This document shows positions 21,032 to 32,099 of a stretch of 64,000 bases of DNA, piece after piece. The notes beneath the pieces are model-generated. The model had not been told where the DNA came from, searched no databases, and saw only the letters and a list, made by a program, of their open reading frames with translations. The stretch is taken from NCBI GenBank assembly GCA_948144175.1, contig CANXME010002544.1:124001-188000 (forward strand), read 5' to 3'. The stretch's first letter is position 1, and the number at the start of each line of letters is the position of its first letter. This DNA comes from Closterium sp. NIES-65 (Eukaryota > Streptophyta > Zygnematophyceae > Desmidiales > Closteriaceae). The position numbers and the translations under genes are program-made.

Positions 21032-21888
21032 TGTTGTTATGTGATGCTATCATTTGCATTCACATCTGTCTGCCTCCCATCATATGTTCGTGCGTTGCAT
21101 GCGTTGTGTGAGCGTGTGCAAGAATTCGTGTTTGGTGTGGTTTGGATTTTCTGATTGTGTGTGAATGTTTTTTGGCTTAAACAGATATCTGAAGTGACTC
21201 CGCTGCTCAAGAGCTTTCCGACGAACCAAGAATCATTGCGATCGGAGCAATAACGACGAAGTTATAATCGTTCGAAGTTTTGATTGGGATGCAACGACTT
21301 TGGAAAGTTGTGAAGTGACTGAATATGGGGTACAGACTTTTGGGGTTGGAAAATTCGTCCCCATCAGTGTAGTTGATGCAATGTGGTAGGGAGAAGCCAA
21401 ATCAGGTTGACGAGTGTGGCCAAGTTGAGTGAGGTGGATGGCATGGGTTGGGAAAGTGACAAAGGTCAAAGTTGGGGTGCCCATAGGGAGAGAATCTTTG
21501 TGCTTATGGAGTTTCCTTGGTTGGGGCTCCTTGGGGACCTTCCCACTTGTTCTCCTCTTCCCTCCCATCTGGTTGATTGCGACTCTAACTTTCTCGTGTG
21601 GTACTTGTGAGATAATTGTGATTGAGTTAAGTTTCTATGGCAGCATAACCCCTAATGCGCTGAAATTCATAACTCAAAAAATACTTCACCTTGTCATGCT
21701 ATTCAAATTGGGAATTGTAGCCACGATCTAAAGCTAAAAATCATCTGAGTTTGAAATAAATTTTAACAGTGAACCTTTCGTTGACGGCGTTTCTTGTGGA
21801 GTCGAGTTTTCTGTCCACAGAATTAGTCCAACGATTTTGAGATATTTCGGCCCCTAAATCTTCTAGACTCCGTCCTTATTCTCTAAAA
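21032..21888 (+). repeat. 5' LTR of CopE (limits approximate)
   Basis: It is inferred from the primer-binding site just downstream and from the abrupt end of CopD coding sequence at 21031, where a TGTTGTTATGTG begins. The inner end reads TTATTCTCTAAAAAG without the usual CA, so either the end has mutated or the boundary is misplaced by a few bases. No second copy is available for comparison. Confidence 0.6.
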
Positions 21889-21890
21889 AG

Positions 21891-21902
21891 TGGTATCAGA
21901 GC
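21891..21902 (+). other. Primer-binding site of CopE
   Basis: An exact TGGTATCAGAGC, complementary to plant initiator-Met tRNA. Confidence 0.88.
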
Positions 21903-22100
21903 TGATTAAGGACCTTGTGGGGAGTCTACTGAAGTGTGAAGACCCTCATAGACCCACCATAGCCTGTGAGCGTTCCAAAGTGGAGTTCTAGAGGCTGGAA
22001 GTAACTTCCGCTAAGGGGAAACTCCGCCGAAATTTTGTTGGCGACGACACTTGTGGACTGCAAGGGGGGAAGCTGAAACCTGAGATTGGGTGAAGATAAG

Positions 22101-22973
22101 ATGAGACAAGGGAGTGGAGATGCAGCTGAGAAGAGAAATGAGCCGCCACCATCCAAGATCGAAGCATTGGATAGCTCCAACTATGAGAAATGGAGCGGGC
22201 GGATGTAGAGTGCGTTTAAGTGCTACAAGCTGCTGAAACTTGCGATGGGTGAAGAGAAGATGCCGGAGGAATGTGATGCCCGCAAATGGTGGATTAAGAA
22301 GCGCGCGGTGCTGTACAACCTTATCCTTCGATCGGTCAACAATGATATGTTTCAGCATATCAAAGATTTGGTGGAGCTCGATGATTCGGGACCGAAGGCG
22401 TGGAAACTACTACGTGACGTGATTCAGCCCAATACGCTGCCGATGGTGATTGTGTTGGAGAGGGAGCTGGCTGCCCTCTCCATGCGACTGGGTGATGATG
22501 TGAAGCCCATCCTTGACAGGATCAAGGACACCTATGCGAGGATGGCAGCGGCGGGCAGCAATGTGTCACAGATACAGCAGTGCACCAAGATCATCTCGTT
22601 GCTCAACAATTCGTGGGACAACCTCACTCCCACCCTCAACACTCAGCAGGATCAAGGGACACCTGAGTGGCTACGGCAGCAGATTCTGCAGGACTTCCGC
22701 AGGTGCCACACCGGAGATTGTGCCGCCAACAATACTGCTGAGGGGTATGAAGCTGCAGGAGGCAGCAGAGGAAGAGCGGGTGGAGAGGGCGAGGCCGTGG
22801 GAGAGGCTTTGGCAGAGGGAGAGGCTGAGGTGACTACAACGAAGAGCATGGGAGCTCTGGTGGCAGGGGGAGCACCCAAATTGAGGGTGCGTGTTGGTAC
22901 TACAAGAAGGCTGGACACCCGTGGTTCAAGTGTTTCACCCGACCTGAAGGATGGGCGCCTCCAGGCATGAAGC
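22101..22973 (+). pseudogene. CopE gag (stop at codon 36, frameshifted)
   Basis: The ATG at 22101 starts a Gag with SKIEALDSSNYEKWSGRM, interrupted by TAG at 22206-22208 (codon 36). From 22245 the same frame is open for 241 codons (KAWKLLRDVIQPNTLPMVIV, VLERELAALSMRL, LLNNSWDNLTPTLNTQQDQG), a copia Gag of the UBN2 type. The zinc knuckle lies in another frame, so a frameshift separates them; its second Cys is Tyr (CWYY...HPWFKC). It is cut at 22973 by R1-b and continues at 28957. Confidence 0.85.
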
Positions 22974-24069
22974 TGTTGGTGTAAGGGCCTAATAAACTCA
23001 AGCTATTAAGACTTCATCAAACTTAAAACCTCTCCTCGGGGTCACCTCCAAGGGTCCTTGGGTGCCTGGTACAAGACCAGCCCCTATCCTCGGGTCCGAG
23101 TTTGTAGAGAGAGGGATCAAGAGGGACGTAGTCAAAACAGCAAGAGTACCTTGAACGTCGCGCAGCGTATCGTGCAGACCGTAGATCGGATTAAGCTGAG
23201 AATTTCCTATATCGAAGATCACTCTAAGAGCTTTAAAATAAGCCAAGTTGCCCCGCGAAAAGTTCTGCCATTACGAAGTTATGGCTCGGACAGTGTTAGC
23301 CTAGCGTTGGAGTGCTAGCGTACAAGCGTTGACTCGGGTAGCATTCCGCCGTCGCACCACTTAGAAACGAAATTCCAGGAAGAGAGGAATTGGCTTGAAT
23401 CAATTTCACTATATTCAGGTACAAACAGAGAAGGAATAAATAGCTCTAGCTAGCAAAGACCTTGGGAAATCAACCTGGGAACAACCAGGGATGATCCCAA
23501 ATAATTCCAAGCAACAGAACCAACCTGGCTGGACAAAATAGCAGGTGGTAGGTTGGTGAACAACCTCTGGTTCTGTTTTTCCAACCTGGGAAAACATTAA
23601 CCAGGTTCAGGTCCTAAAAACAGAACCTGTTTTGTCTTTGCCCAACCAGCCTAATGCTGGTTCCGCTGGTTTCCCCTGGCCCTGTAGCATGCAGATACAG
23701 ACAAACAACACATCCAACCTTCACCTAAATTGTACCCCTATAGTGCCTGCCCTGCTACACTATAGTCAACCAAACAAAACAGTACAATTTCGAGTTGGAT
23801 AGAACTGAATCTGCGCAATCAAGTAAGCCGAACCACAAACCTTCCATCTTGGGTTCCTCTGCGAGCTCGTCCTTTCTGCTTGTACTGTTCATAGCGCGTA
23901 CAATGTTATGCCGAAGCGCACATTGTGCGAGTACCTGCAAATGCTTCAAGCGAAAATTGCGAAAGCAAACAAATAGACGAACATACCATTCACACGCAAA
24001 TGCATTCCCACACGCATACTCGTACAAACAGAAGGCAGGATGTCGTGCAATGTGAATTTGCACCCAACA
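22974..24069 (-). repeat. 3' LTR of R1-b (1,096 bp)
   Basis: It has full canonical ends and is three bases longer than the family length through small insertions (such as GGGAAATCAAC near 23466 and ACAACACATCC near 23706). It is followed by the minus-strand polypurine tract and the pol stop. Confidence 0.94.
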
Positions 24070-24111
24070 CACTCCCCCTCAGCCTGCCGGCTGCATCCCC
24101 ATCATTCCATA

Positions 24112-27100
24112 CTAGTTCATGCTCATTCCACTCATGCGCACACAACGCCAATGAGGCTCATCTGCAAGCCTCTTGGTGAGGAAGTCTGCTGGCTGCTGGT
24201 GAGTCTTGATGTAGATCGGATTCACCGTCCCCCTCTTCACCTCCTTACGCAGCCAGTGCCACTTGATACGCTTGTGCTTATTGAGCCCATGAAGCACAGC
24301 GTTCCTGGCCATCCCCAAGAGCCCCCTTGCTATCACAAAACAGCGGCGTAGCTAACTTTTGCTCCTGGCCAATCTCCTCCAACAGCCTCCTCAGCCATAT
24401 CACCTCCTTCACCCCATGAAACATTGCCATGTACTCTGACTCCACGGACGAGAGTGCTGTCTCCGTCTGCTTCTTTGACCTCCAACTAACAGGTCTTCCT
24501 CCAACTACACAGATATATCCTCCCACAGATGAGGAATCCTCCTTCTCAGAGGCCCACGTAGCATCAGTAAAGCAAGTGAGAAAAAGCTTGCCTTCTCCAA
24601 GCCTCTCCCCCTTCTCTTTCAGCACCTCAACCCCTTTCTGCTTCACTTGCGCAGATGCGGAGTATTGAACTCCAATGCTTGGGTGAGAGTTCAGATACTT
24701 CACCACACGCTCAGCTGCATCCACCTGCTCCTCTGATGGATTCTGCACCACCCCAGCCAGCTGCCCAACCGAGAAAGAGATGTCGGGCCTCGTGCGAACT
24801 GCTGCATACAAGAGGCTGCCCACCAAGGACTGAAATTGCGGCTGCTCCTCGGCTTCAACCCCTTCATCCTCTGCAGCTTTCACAAGCTTGAATTCTGCTG
24901 GCAGGGGAGTTGCAACCTTGCGCTCATTCTCAATTCCGTACTTCTCCCCAAGCTCCTTGATGAACTTCTCCTGGTGCAGCTTCAACCACCTGTGATCCAG
25001 ATCCCTCTCTACGTGCATCCCGAGGTAGTACTTTACCTCTCCAAGGTTCTTGCACTTGAAGTTCTCCATCAGCTGCTGCTGCACCTTCTGGATCTCCTTC
25101 ATGCTGCTGCTAAAGAGAAGAATGTCGTCCACATAGACCAGAAACAGCACCAGCTTCTCCCCCTCCCCCTTGAGAAAGAGGCTCTCATCACAGCTGCTGG
25201 TCCTGAATCCCATCTCCTCTAAAACAGCTGCCAACTTCTGGTACCAGCAGCGTGGCGCCTGCTTCAAGCCGTAGATGGACTTTTTCAGCTTGCACACCCT
25301 GCCCGTACCATCCTCATACCCAGGTGGCTGCGTCATGTACACATCCTCCTCTAAAATCCCATTGAGGAATGCCGTTGACATATCCATCTGAATGATGAAT
25401 TTCCCACTAACGGTTGCATTGCGGTAGGTCTTGGGGACGTGGGCGACTGCCATGCAACTGAACACCTTCAGCATGTCCACCGGCGGCTTCCTCCCAAGCC
25501 ACCTCTCCAACGGCACCCACGAGTCATCCCCAACCTTTGTGAGTACCCTGTTCCTAGCGACGGTAGCGTGCCGAACAGCATGGGGCCACATCAAGTTGCC
25601 CAGCCCAGATTCTATGAGCAGCGCCCTAGCTGTCTCCAGAATTGTCCGGTTCGCCCGTTCTGCTACACCGTTGGACTGTGAGGTGTAAGCCGTGGTCAAC
25701 TCCCTCTGGATGCCCTGCTTCTTGAGCCAGGCCGTCATCTCAGCTCCAAGGAACTCACCACCCCGATCTGTCCTAATCCGCTTCACAACACACTCCGCTT
25801 GCTTCTCCACTAAAGGCAGCCAATCGTCCCGAATCGTGGAGGCGGCGTGATCTTTCTGCTTCAGCGGATACGCCCACATTAGCCTGCTCCAGTCATCCAC
25901 TATGGTTAGGAAGTACCGCTCCCCCTTGTGCCCTTGCACCGGCAGCGGCCCCACCAAGTCCATGTGGACCAGCTCCATCGGCGTTTTGCTCCTGCCAGTC
26001 ACACTATGAAAGGGGAAACGGGTGAACTTTGAAAGGAGGCAAATTTCACAGTTATCATCAGGTGGTTGTCCGTTCAGATTTAAGCCCTTAACGGCTCCAT
26101 CCTTCTCCAGCTGCTTCAGCAAAGGCATTGCCACATGCCCCAAACGTCGGTGTGCAGTTGCCCAATCCGTCTCCCCAGATCTGGCCGACACTTTCACACC
26201 AACCCCTCCAACGGCGTTGCACTCCCCCTGGGATGCAGACCCCTCTCCAGCCTGCCCCCCACCGTGCCACGCCAGCGCCGGCAGCTGCCACATAGATCTG
26301 TACACGTCCTTGCTCTCGTGCAGATCCCAAAGCACCCGATTGCCCAGCTTCCCCTTATAAGTGCGAGCCCCATCTGTGTTGGTGTTCACCCCAGCCTTGC
26401 CAAGCTTACGGAGGGAGATAAGGTTGGCCTTCAGGTTGGGGACGAGGAGAACGTCGTGCAGCACCACCGGCTTGCCATCTGCTCCCTTAAACGCAGCTCG
26501 TCCCGCACCAGCCACCTTCAACATGTGTCCAGAGGAAGAGCACACCTCATTAATCGGTGCAGCACGTACGTCGTCCAGCAGGTCCTTGCGCGGCGTCATT
26601 GTCCAAGCAGCGCCTGTGTCCAACACCCAATAGTCCAGGGGGTGCAGCTCTGCTCCAGCCTTAGCAGATGCGTTTTCCTTGCTCCCCCTTGTCTCCCATA
26701 TGGAAGAATTGGCCCGCGGTGCGCTCCTTCTTGTTCTCCGCACCGCTGTTGCCCTTCGGGTTGTTCTAGGACGAATCAGCGACCATGTTGGCGCCGTTTT
26801 TCTGGTTCCTCCGCGCGCCGCCATCCTGGTGACGATTCTGGGGGGTCCATCCATCGGGTTTCTTATAGCACAAAAACCAGGGGTGCCCTTCCTTCTCACA
26901 ATACCAGCAACTCCCTTTCATTTTGCCACCAGCACCCGACTTGCCCCCACGTCCAGATTTCGCACCGCGACCCCAACTGGTACCTCCTTGTTGGTCGTTG
27001 GAGTCGTCGTCTTTCTTTGCACCGCGTCCAGAACCACCGAAGCCACGTCCTTTGCCACGTCGGCTCCCTTGCATCCTGTAGCCGCTGCTGCCGTCGTCTC

Positions 27101-27812
27101 CACCCCTCAGTTGGCGGCGACGGAAGTCCTCCTCCAGAATCTTCGTCCGCACCCACTCGAGCGTCCACAAGCTCTGGTTCTGCGGAAGGCTCAATCCGCT
27201 CGTGAATTGAAGCCACGATTCCGGCAGCAGCGAGAGCATCTTCAGGCACTTGGTCTGCTCTGGGTAGGTGATTCCCGCGATTGCTTGCTTCGCGTAGAGA
27301 TCACGCATCTTGTCCAGGATGGGTTGCACCGGCTCTCCCTCGCTTAGGCGCAACGCGGACAGCTCCCTCTCCATCATGAGCGTCGCAGCGACGGAGGTAG
27401 GGGCGTGCAGCTCCTTCAACACCGTCCACGCCTTCAGACCGCACTCAACCTCCGGCAGCAGGTGCATGACGTGGTGACGCTGGTTCAGCTCCAAACTCTG
27501 CGACATCAAGTAGTAGCCAGCCAAGGCGCGCTCGTCCCTATCTTCTTGAAGGGCGGGGTCACTCGATTTAGGCTCCTCCCCAATCATTAGTTTCAGCAAT
27601 CCGATCTGACGGAAATAAAGTTGCATTTTCCAGGCCCAATCATCATAGCCCTCACCATTGAACTTCTCGATGGTGAAGTTTTTCAGCACCTCCTTGATCA
27701 GCGAGCCCTGGCTTGTTCGCGCTCCCCTTGGCGCAGAAACACCAGAATCATGGCTGCCGCTACGATCTTGGGCTGAAGATTCACCAGCTACCGCCGAGGT
27801 GTTCCCCGCCAT
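24112..27812 (-). pseudogene. R1-b gag-pol (frameshifts, stop, 880-bp deletion)
   Basis: Gag is open from 27812 for 348 codons, with the zinc knuckle, ending at NGANMVADSS followed by TAG where R1-f has GAC. A one-base insertion near 26672 (GCGTTTTCC) shifts frame. An open stretch then runs through protease DTGA, integrase with HRRLGH, CEIC, RTDRGGEF and AERANR, and, across an in-frame deletion, directly into reverse transcriptase: VPKTYR is joined to NATVSGKFII near 25411. The missing part covers the integrase C-terminus and the start of reverse transcriptase. YVDD is kept. Another insertion near 24316 shifts the RNase H end. The copy cannot make a complete polyprotein. Confidence 0.93.
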
Positions 27813-27858
27813 AGCTACCTATATCGAGGATCACTATAACGCAGCTCTGATACCAGCT

Positions 27859-28951
27859 TGTTGGTGTAAGGGCCTAATAAACTCAAGCTATTAAGACTTT
27901 ATCAAACTTAAAACCTCTCCTCCGGGTCACCTCCAAGGGTCCTTGGGTGCCTGGTACAAGACCAGCCCCTATCCTCGGGTCCGAGTTTGTAGACAGAGGG
28001 ATCAAGAGGGACTTAGTCAAAACAGCAAGAGTACCTTGAACGTCGCGCAGCGTATCGTGCAGACCGTAGATCGGATTAAGCTGAGAATTTACTATATCGA
28101 AGCTCACTCTAAGAGCTTTAAAATAAGCCAAGTTGCCTCGCGAAAAGTTCTGCCATTACGAAGTTATGGCTCGGACAGCGTTAGCCTAGCGTTGGAGTGC
28201 TAGCGTACTAGCGTTGACTCGGTTAGCATTCCGCCGTCGCACCGCGTAGAAACGAAATTCCAGGAAGAGAGGAATTCGCTTGAATCAATTTCACTATATT
28301 CAGGTACAAACAGAGAAGGAATAAATAGCTCTAGCTAGCAAGGACCTTGGGAATCAACCTGGGAACAACCAGGGATGATCCCAAATAATTCCAAGCAACA
28401 GAACCAACCTGGCTGGACAAAATTGCAGGTGGTAGGTTGGTGAACAACCTCTGGTTCTGTTTTTCCAACCTGGGAAAACAACAACCAGGTTCAGGTCCTA
28501 AAAACAGAACCTGTTTTGTCTTTGCCCAACCAGCCTAATGCTGGTTCCGCTGGTTTCCCCTGGCCCTGTAGCATGCAGATACAGACAAACAACATCCAAC
28601 CTTCACCTAAATTGTACCCCTATAGTGCCTGCCCTGCTACACTATAGTCAACCAAACAAAACAGTACAATTTCGAGTTGGATAGAACTGAGTCTGCGCAA
28701 TCAAGTAAGCCGAACCACAAAGCTTCCATCTTGGGTTCCTCTGCGAGCTCGTCCTTTCTGCTTGTACTGTTCGTAGCGCGTACAATGTTATGCCGAAGCG
28801 CACATGGTGCGAGTACCTGCAAATGCTTCAAGCGAAAATTGCGAAAGCAAACAAACACACGAACATACCATTCACACGCAAATGCATTCCCACACGCATA
28901 CTCGTACAAACAGACGGCAGGATGTGGTGCAATGTGAATTTGCACCCAACA
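27859..28951 (-). repeat. 5' LTR of R1-b (1,093 bp)
   Basis: It is complete, with canonical ends; the primer-binding site (27844-27855) lies three bases inside. Confidence 0.95.
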
Positions 28952-28956
28952 GAAGC

Positions 28957-29385
28957 CGCCAAGTGGTGAACGTCCACGAGGTGGCGCTGTGCAAGGTTCA
29001 GGTACACAAGGTGATGGTGCACATGGTAAAGCTGACCCTGGGATGTTCGTCATGGTTGAAGATGTGAAAGGGAGTGAGGGTGATGAGGGCTCAGTGGGGA
29101 AGGTTGTGATGCACCTCCTCATTCACTGTGTGATAGATTCAGGTTGCACAATTCATATTACTCTACGGGTAGATTTGCTTGATGAGGTAAAGCCCCCTGG
29201 AAAGATTAAGTTTGTGGCTGCCGCTTCAGGTGCTTTGCTCCCTGTGATTGGTGTTGGGAATGCCAAGGTAATGGGAGCCAACGGGGTGCTTGTGGGGCTG
29301 GGGAATGTGTTGTTGGTTGAAGGTTTGTCCGTTAACCTTCTTTCCGTGCGCCGGCTGCAGAAGAGCAAGGCCAAAATTGTGAGGA
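28957..29385 (+). pseudogene. CopE protease and pre-integrase start
   Basis: It continues the CopE frame beyond R1-b: KPPSGERPRGGAVQGSG, then a protease with VIDSGCTIHITLRVDLLDEV (DSG active site near 29136-29144) and the family-typical GLSVNLLSVRRLQ. It is open up to the GypP junction at 29385. Integrase and reverse transcriptase are absent from the window. Confidence 0.82.
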
Positions 29386-29740
29386 TGTGGTTCAAGAAAG
29401 ATAAATCTATTGAATGATTCACCTGGGTACAAGGCGAGGCTATATATAGGCTCTACATAAGGCAGATAACCCTGGTGTTACGCAAATATTTTGAGGGTCG
29501 CGAAGCGTCCCGAACAGAACCTTCCCGAACTCGGTAAAAAAGCAATTCGGTGTGAACCGAAAAGGCTTGAGTTCGGTACACGTAACCTGGCTCGGTGCTA
29601 TAACTACAGTAACATATAGGAATGCACCTAACCTAGGAAATCAAGCACATCTATGCATGATAAATAGAACATAATCTATTAATAGCATAATAAAGTCCAA
29701 GCAAGCTAGCAAAGCCAGCATAAGCCGTCGTACTCTCACA
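29386..29740 (-). repeat. 3' LTR of GypP (355 bp, limits inferred)
   Basis: On the minus strand it starts TGTGAGAGTACG right after a purine tract (minus-strand GAAGGGGGGACG, 29741-29752) and ends CTTGAACCACA. It has a TATA-like CTATATATAG (29440-29449). The outer end is set by where CopE coding sequence stops. There is no second copy for comparison. Confidence 0.75.
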
Positions 29741-29759
29741 CGTCCCCCCTTCAAAGCTG

Positions 29760-30065
29760 TGTGGCAAGAGATACACCCTGCTTGACAAGATAGTCCTTGA
29801 GAGCACGGCGCACGTTGCCCATATCAGCTTCTGCAACCCAACTGTCCTTCGACGGGTCATTTCTTTCCAGCGTATCAGGAACTCGAGCGTGTTGCCACGT
29901 CTGCGTCGATGAGTGAGAAATCGTTCCACCTCGTACTTTGGTTCATCCTGTAGGAGAACATGTGGTGGTGGCGGTAGCTGTCGTCCCGTGAACTCTCGGT
30001 TAGGGTCCTTGTAGGGCTTCAGTAGCTGAACATGGAAAGCATTGTGAAGCTTCCACGTAGTTTTT
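29760..30065 (-). pseudogene. GypP integrase C-terminus and chromodomain
   Basis: The minus strand gives LKTTWKLHNAFHVQLLKPY (integrase C-terminal part, 29960-30065), then EVERFLTHRRRRGNTLEFLI with RWK and, after a frame change, DSWVAEADM, which together are a chromodomain (29800-29942). In chromoviruses this domain directs integration to particular chromatin marks. The integrase core is missing upstream: the zinc-binding part is joined to this fragment at about 30065. Confidence 0.82.
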
Positions 30066-31770
30066 AAGCGCTACTCTTCATCCGCTGGCACGTGTCAATA
30101 GAGGTGACGAACTGCTGCACGTGTGCTGCCATCCGAGGCCAGTAGTAATACTTTGCTATTCCCGCTAACGTCTTGTCGCTCCCAAAATGTCCCGCGTATG
30201 CTACGGTGTGAAACTCCTCCAGTAAGATCTGTCGGAGCGGGGCATAGTTCGGTACCCAAAACTTCCCTGTTCCCTTTCTTACAAGTACTTCTCCCATCTG
30301 TTTTTCTGCTGTAACGATCTCTGCGTCCATGGAGTACCCATGTTGGAATAGACCCTTGAGTAGAGGGTTCATCCAGTCGAGCTGGATGCCTGCTACGTAA
30401 CCAAGGCGGCTCAACGCGTCTGCTTTGTTGTGTAGCCCGGGCTTGAAGACGATGTTGTTGTGGATGTGGGTCTCCAAGAATTCCACCCACCGCACCTGTC
30501 ATCGTGAGAGCATGGCCTGCGACTTCAGGTATTTGAGGCTGCAGTGGTCCGTGTAAACTGTAGTCTTGGCTCTCTCTAGGTAACACCTTTACGCCTTGAA
30601 GGCTGTGACTATCGCTAAGGCTTCCCTGTCATGGATTGGGTAATTCAGTTCTGCTCTGTGTAGCTTCTTGCTGAGGTAGGCGATGGGCTGCAAACCGCGT
30701 CCGTGATCCTGCATCGGTACTGCTCCGACTGCCTAGTCACTAGCGTCTGCTTCCAGCACGTAGTCTCTTTTTGGATCCGGTAGGATGAGTACTGGCGCTG
30801 TAGTCAGTGCTCTCTATAGCTGCTCCATGGCTTGCTGATGAGGAGTATCCCATTTGTAGGGTGTATCCTTTTTCAGTAGTTCGGTCAGTGGCGCAGCTAT
30901 CTTAGCGTACTGCGGCACGAACTTGTTGTAGTAGTTGGCAAAGCCTAGGAACTGCTGCAACTCCTTCACGTTCTCCGGTACTTTCCATCTCTTGACGGCT
31001 TCGATCTTCCGCAGGTCCACGTGTACGCCCTCGGCACTCACTATGTGCCCGAGAAACTGCACCTTCTTCAGAGCGAAGTTCCTCTTCGACAGCTTCACGT
31101 AGTTTTTCTTCTTCCGCAGGATCTCGAAGCCTTTCGGCAGATGCTTCACGTGCTCCTTCATGTTCTTGGAGTAGATGAGAATGTTGCCCAGGTACACCAC
31201 CACGCACTCGTCCAGCAGGGGCCATAGGATGTGATTCATCTCTGCCTGAAATGTTGCTGATGCGTTGTAGAGTCCGAACGACATCACCAAGTCTTTGTAG
31301 GAGTTGTATCTCGTACGAAACGCCGTCTTGTAGATTGAGTTGTCTGCCATGTTGATCTGCCAGTAACCCAGCCATAGGTCCAGCTTCGAAAAGACTGTTG
31401 CAGTTGGTCCAGTAGGTCGTTTATGTGCGGTATTTGGTATTTGTTCCTTACTATCTGTTTGTTTAGTGCCCTGTAGTCGATTCACATCCGTAAACTACCG
31501 TCTGGCTTAGGAGTGAAGAGAACTGGTGCACTGTAGGGAGAGGTGGATGAGCGGATCAGTTTTCTGTCCAGTAGGTCTGTTTCTTCATATCTGTCAGTTC
31601 GGTCAGACTAAGTCGGTATGGTGCACGGAAGACGGGTTTCGCACTTGGTTCCTCCAGGATCTCGTGCTCGTGGGTTCGTGCTGGAGGCACTCCTGCAGGC
31701 AGGTCGTCTGGCATAATGTCCTTGTACTGCTCCAACACCTCCTGTACTGCTGCTGTTATAGTTAAGATTC
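30066..31770 (-). pseudogene. GypP reverse transcriptase, RNase H and integrase zinc part
   Basis: Reverse transcriptase begins near 31740 (VLEQYKDIMPDDLPAGVPPA, then PVFRAPYRLS) and continues from 31485 (KLDLWLGYWQINM, TAFRTRYNSYKDLVMSFGL). The catalytic YLDD is YLGN (31183-31194), so both metal-binding Asp residues are lost. FLGHIVSAEGVHVD and FLGFANYYNKFV follow. RNase H (about 30440-30850) has stops. The integrase zinc part (HTVAYAGHFGSDKT, CQRMK; 30070-30215) lacks the first Cys of its pair (SIDTCQR). The element is dead. Confidence 0.87.
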
Positions 31771-32099
31771 CACTTAGTGGTCGCGGATACCCATGAAACC
31801 GCCTAAGCAGAATCTGACGTCTTCAAACCGCCTCTATTCAAAACACCGTCACGATCATCTCCGATATTATATGAAGCTGAAACTTGGACAGCAGTTAGCC
31901 TTAGGTGTCTGCTTTTCAACGGTGTTTTGCTTGTTTTCACCAGAGGTGTATGCGCTACGCTGTTAACGAAAAAATAAGCTCGGCTGAAAAACATGTATTC
32001 TCATTGATGTAAAGAAGAGGTGAGTACAACATTGCCTAGGGGACTCATAAGGGGTTAGGTCATCCTGGGAACTCAGAGAAGGTTGAGTCCTAGGGGAGA
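31771..32099. other. No recognisable feature
   Basis: It lies between the degraded 5' side of GypP and R1-c and may be the remaining 5' part of GypP or older host DNA. The pentamer next to R1-c is GGAGA (32095-32099). Confidence 0.5.

Larger units (their letters stand above)
22974..28951 (-). mobile_element. R1-b, full-length-bounded R1 copy with defective pol
   Basis: Both LTRs are present (22974-24069, 27859-28951), with the primer-binding site at 27844-27855, the polypurine tract on the minus strand at 24072-24080 (GAGGGGGAG) and a GAAGC duplication (22969-22973, 28952-28956). It is inserted in gag of CopE. The LTRs differ at many positions (I noticed more than ten), so it is clearly older than R1-f. 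An internal deletion of about 880 bp makes it shorter than the complete element. Confidence 0.95.
21032..29385 (+). mobile_element. CopE, copia element interrupted by R1-b and truncated by GypP
   Basis: On the plus strand it has an LTR-like segment, an exact initiator-Met primer-binding site, gag with a stop, then (after R1-b) protease and the start of the pre-integrase region. The sequence stops at 29385, where GypP begins. Gag resembles R1 Gag in layout (RVGACWYYKKAGHPWFKC, then PEGW) but is clearly a different lineage. Removing R1-b and one GAAGC restores a continuous reading frame, which proves the nesting order. Confidence 0.85.
29386..31770 (-). mobile_element. GypP, Ty3 chromovirus relic, 5' truncated
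   Basis: On the minus strand the order is reverse transcriptase, RNase H, integrase zinc-binding part, integrase C-terminal part, chromodomain, polypurine tract and 3' LTR: the domain order and chromodomain mark a Ty3 chromovirus. Gag, protease and 5' LTR are missing. It is inserted in CopE; the flanking pentamer is GAGGA (29381-29385), its partner not seen. The right limit is approximate. Confidence 0.87.

Noticed and set aside
24278-26899. The N-terminal 75 or so residues of the 873-codon R1-b frame as a new domain
   Set aside because: They are the Gag coding sequence read in the wrong frame before the one-base insertion near 26672; the true frame carries the zinc knuckle and linker.
28804-29067. 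A short frame spanning the R1-b LTR and CopE as a novel gene
   Set aside because: It crosses an insertion junction; the genuine CopE frame continues from the gag fragment at 22973.
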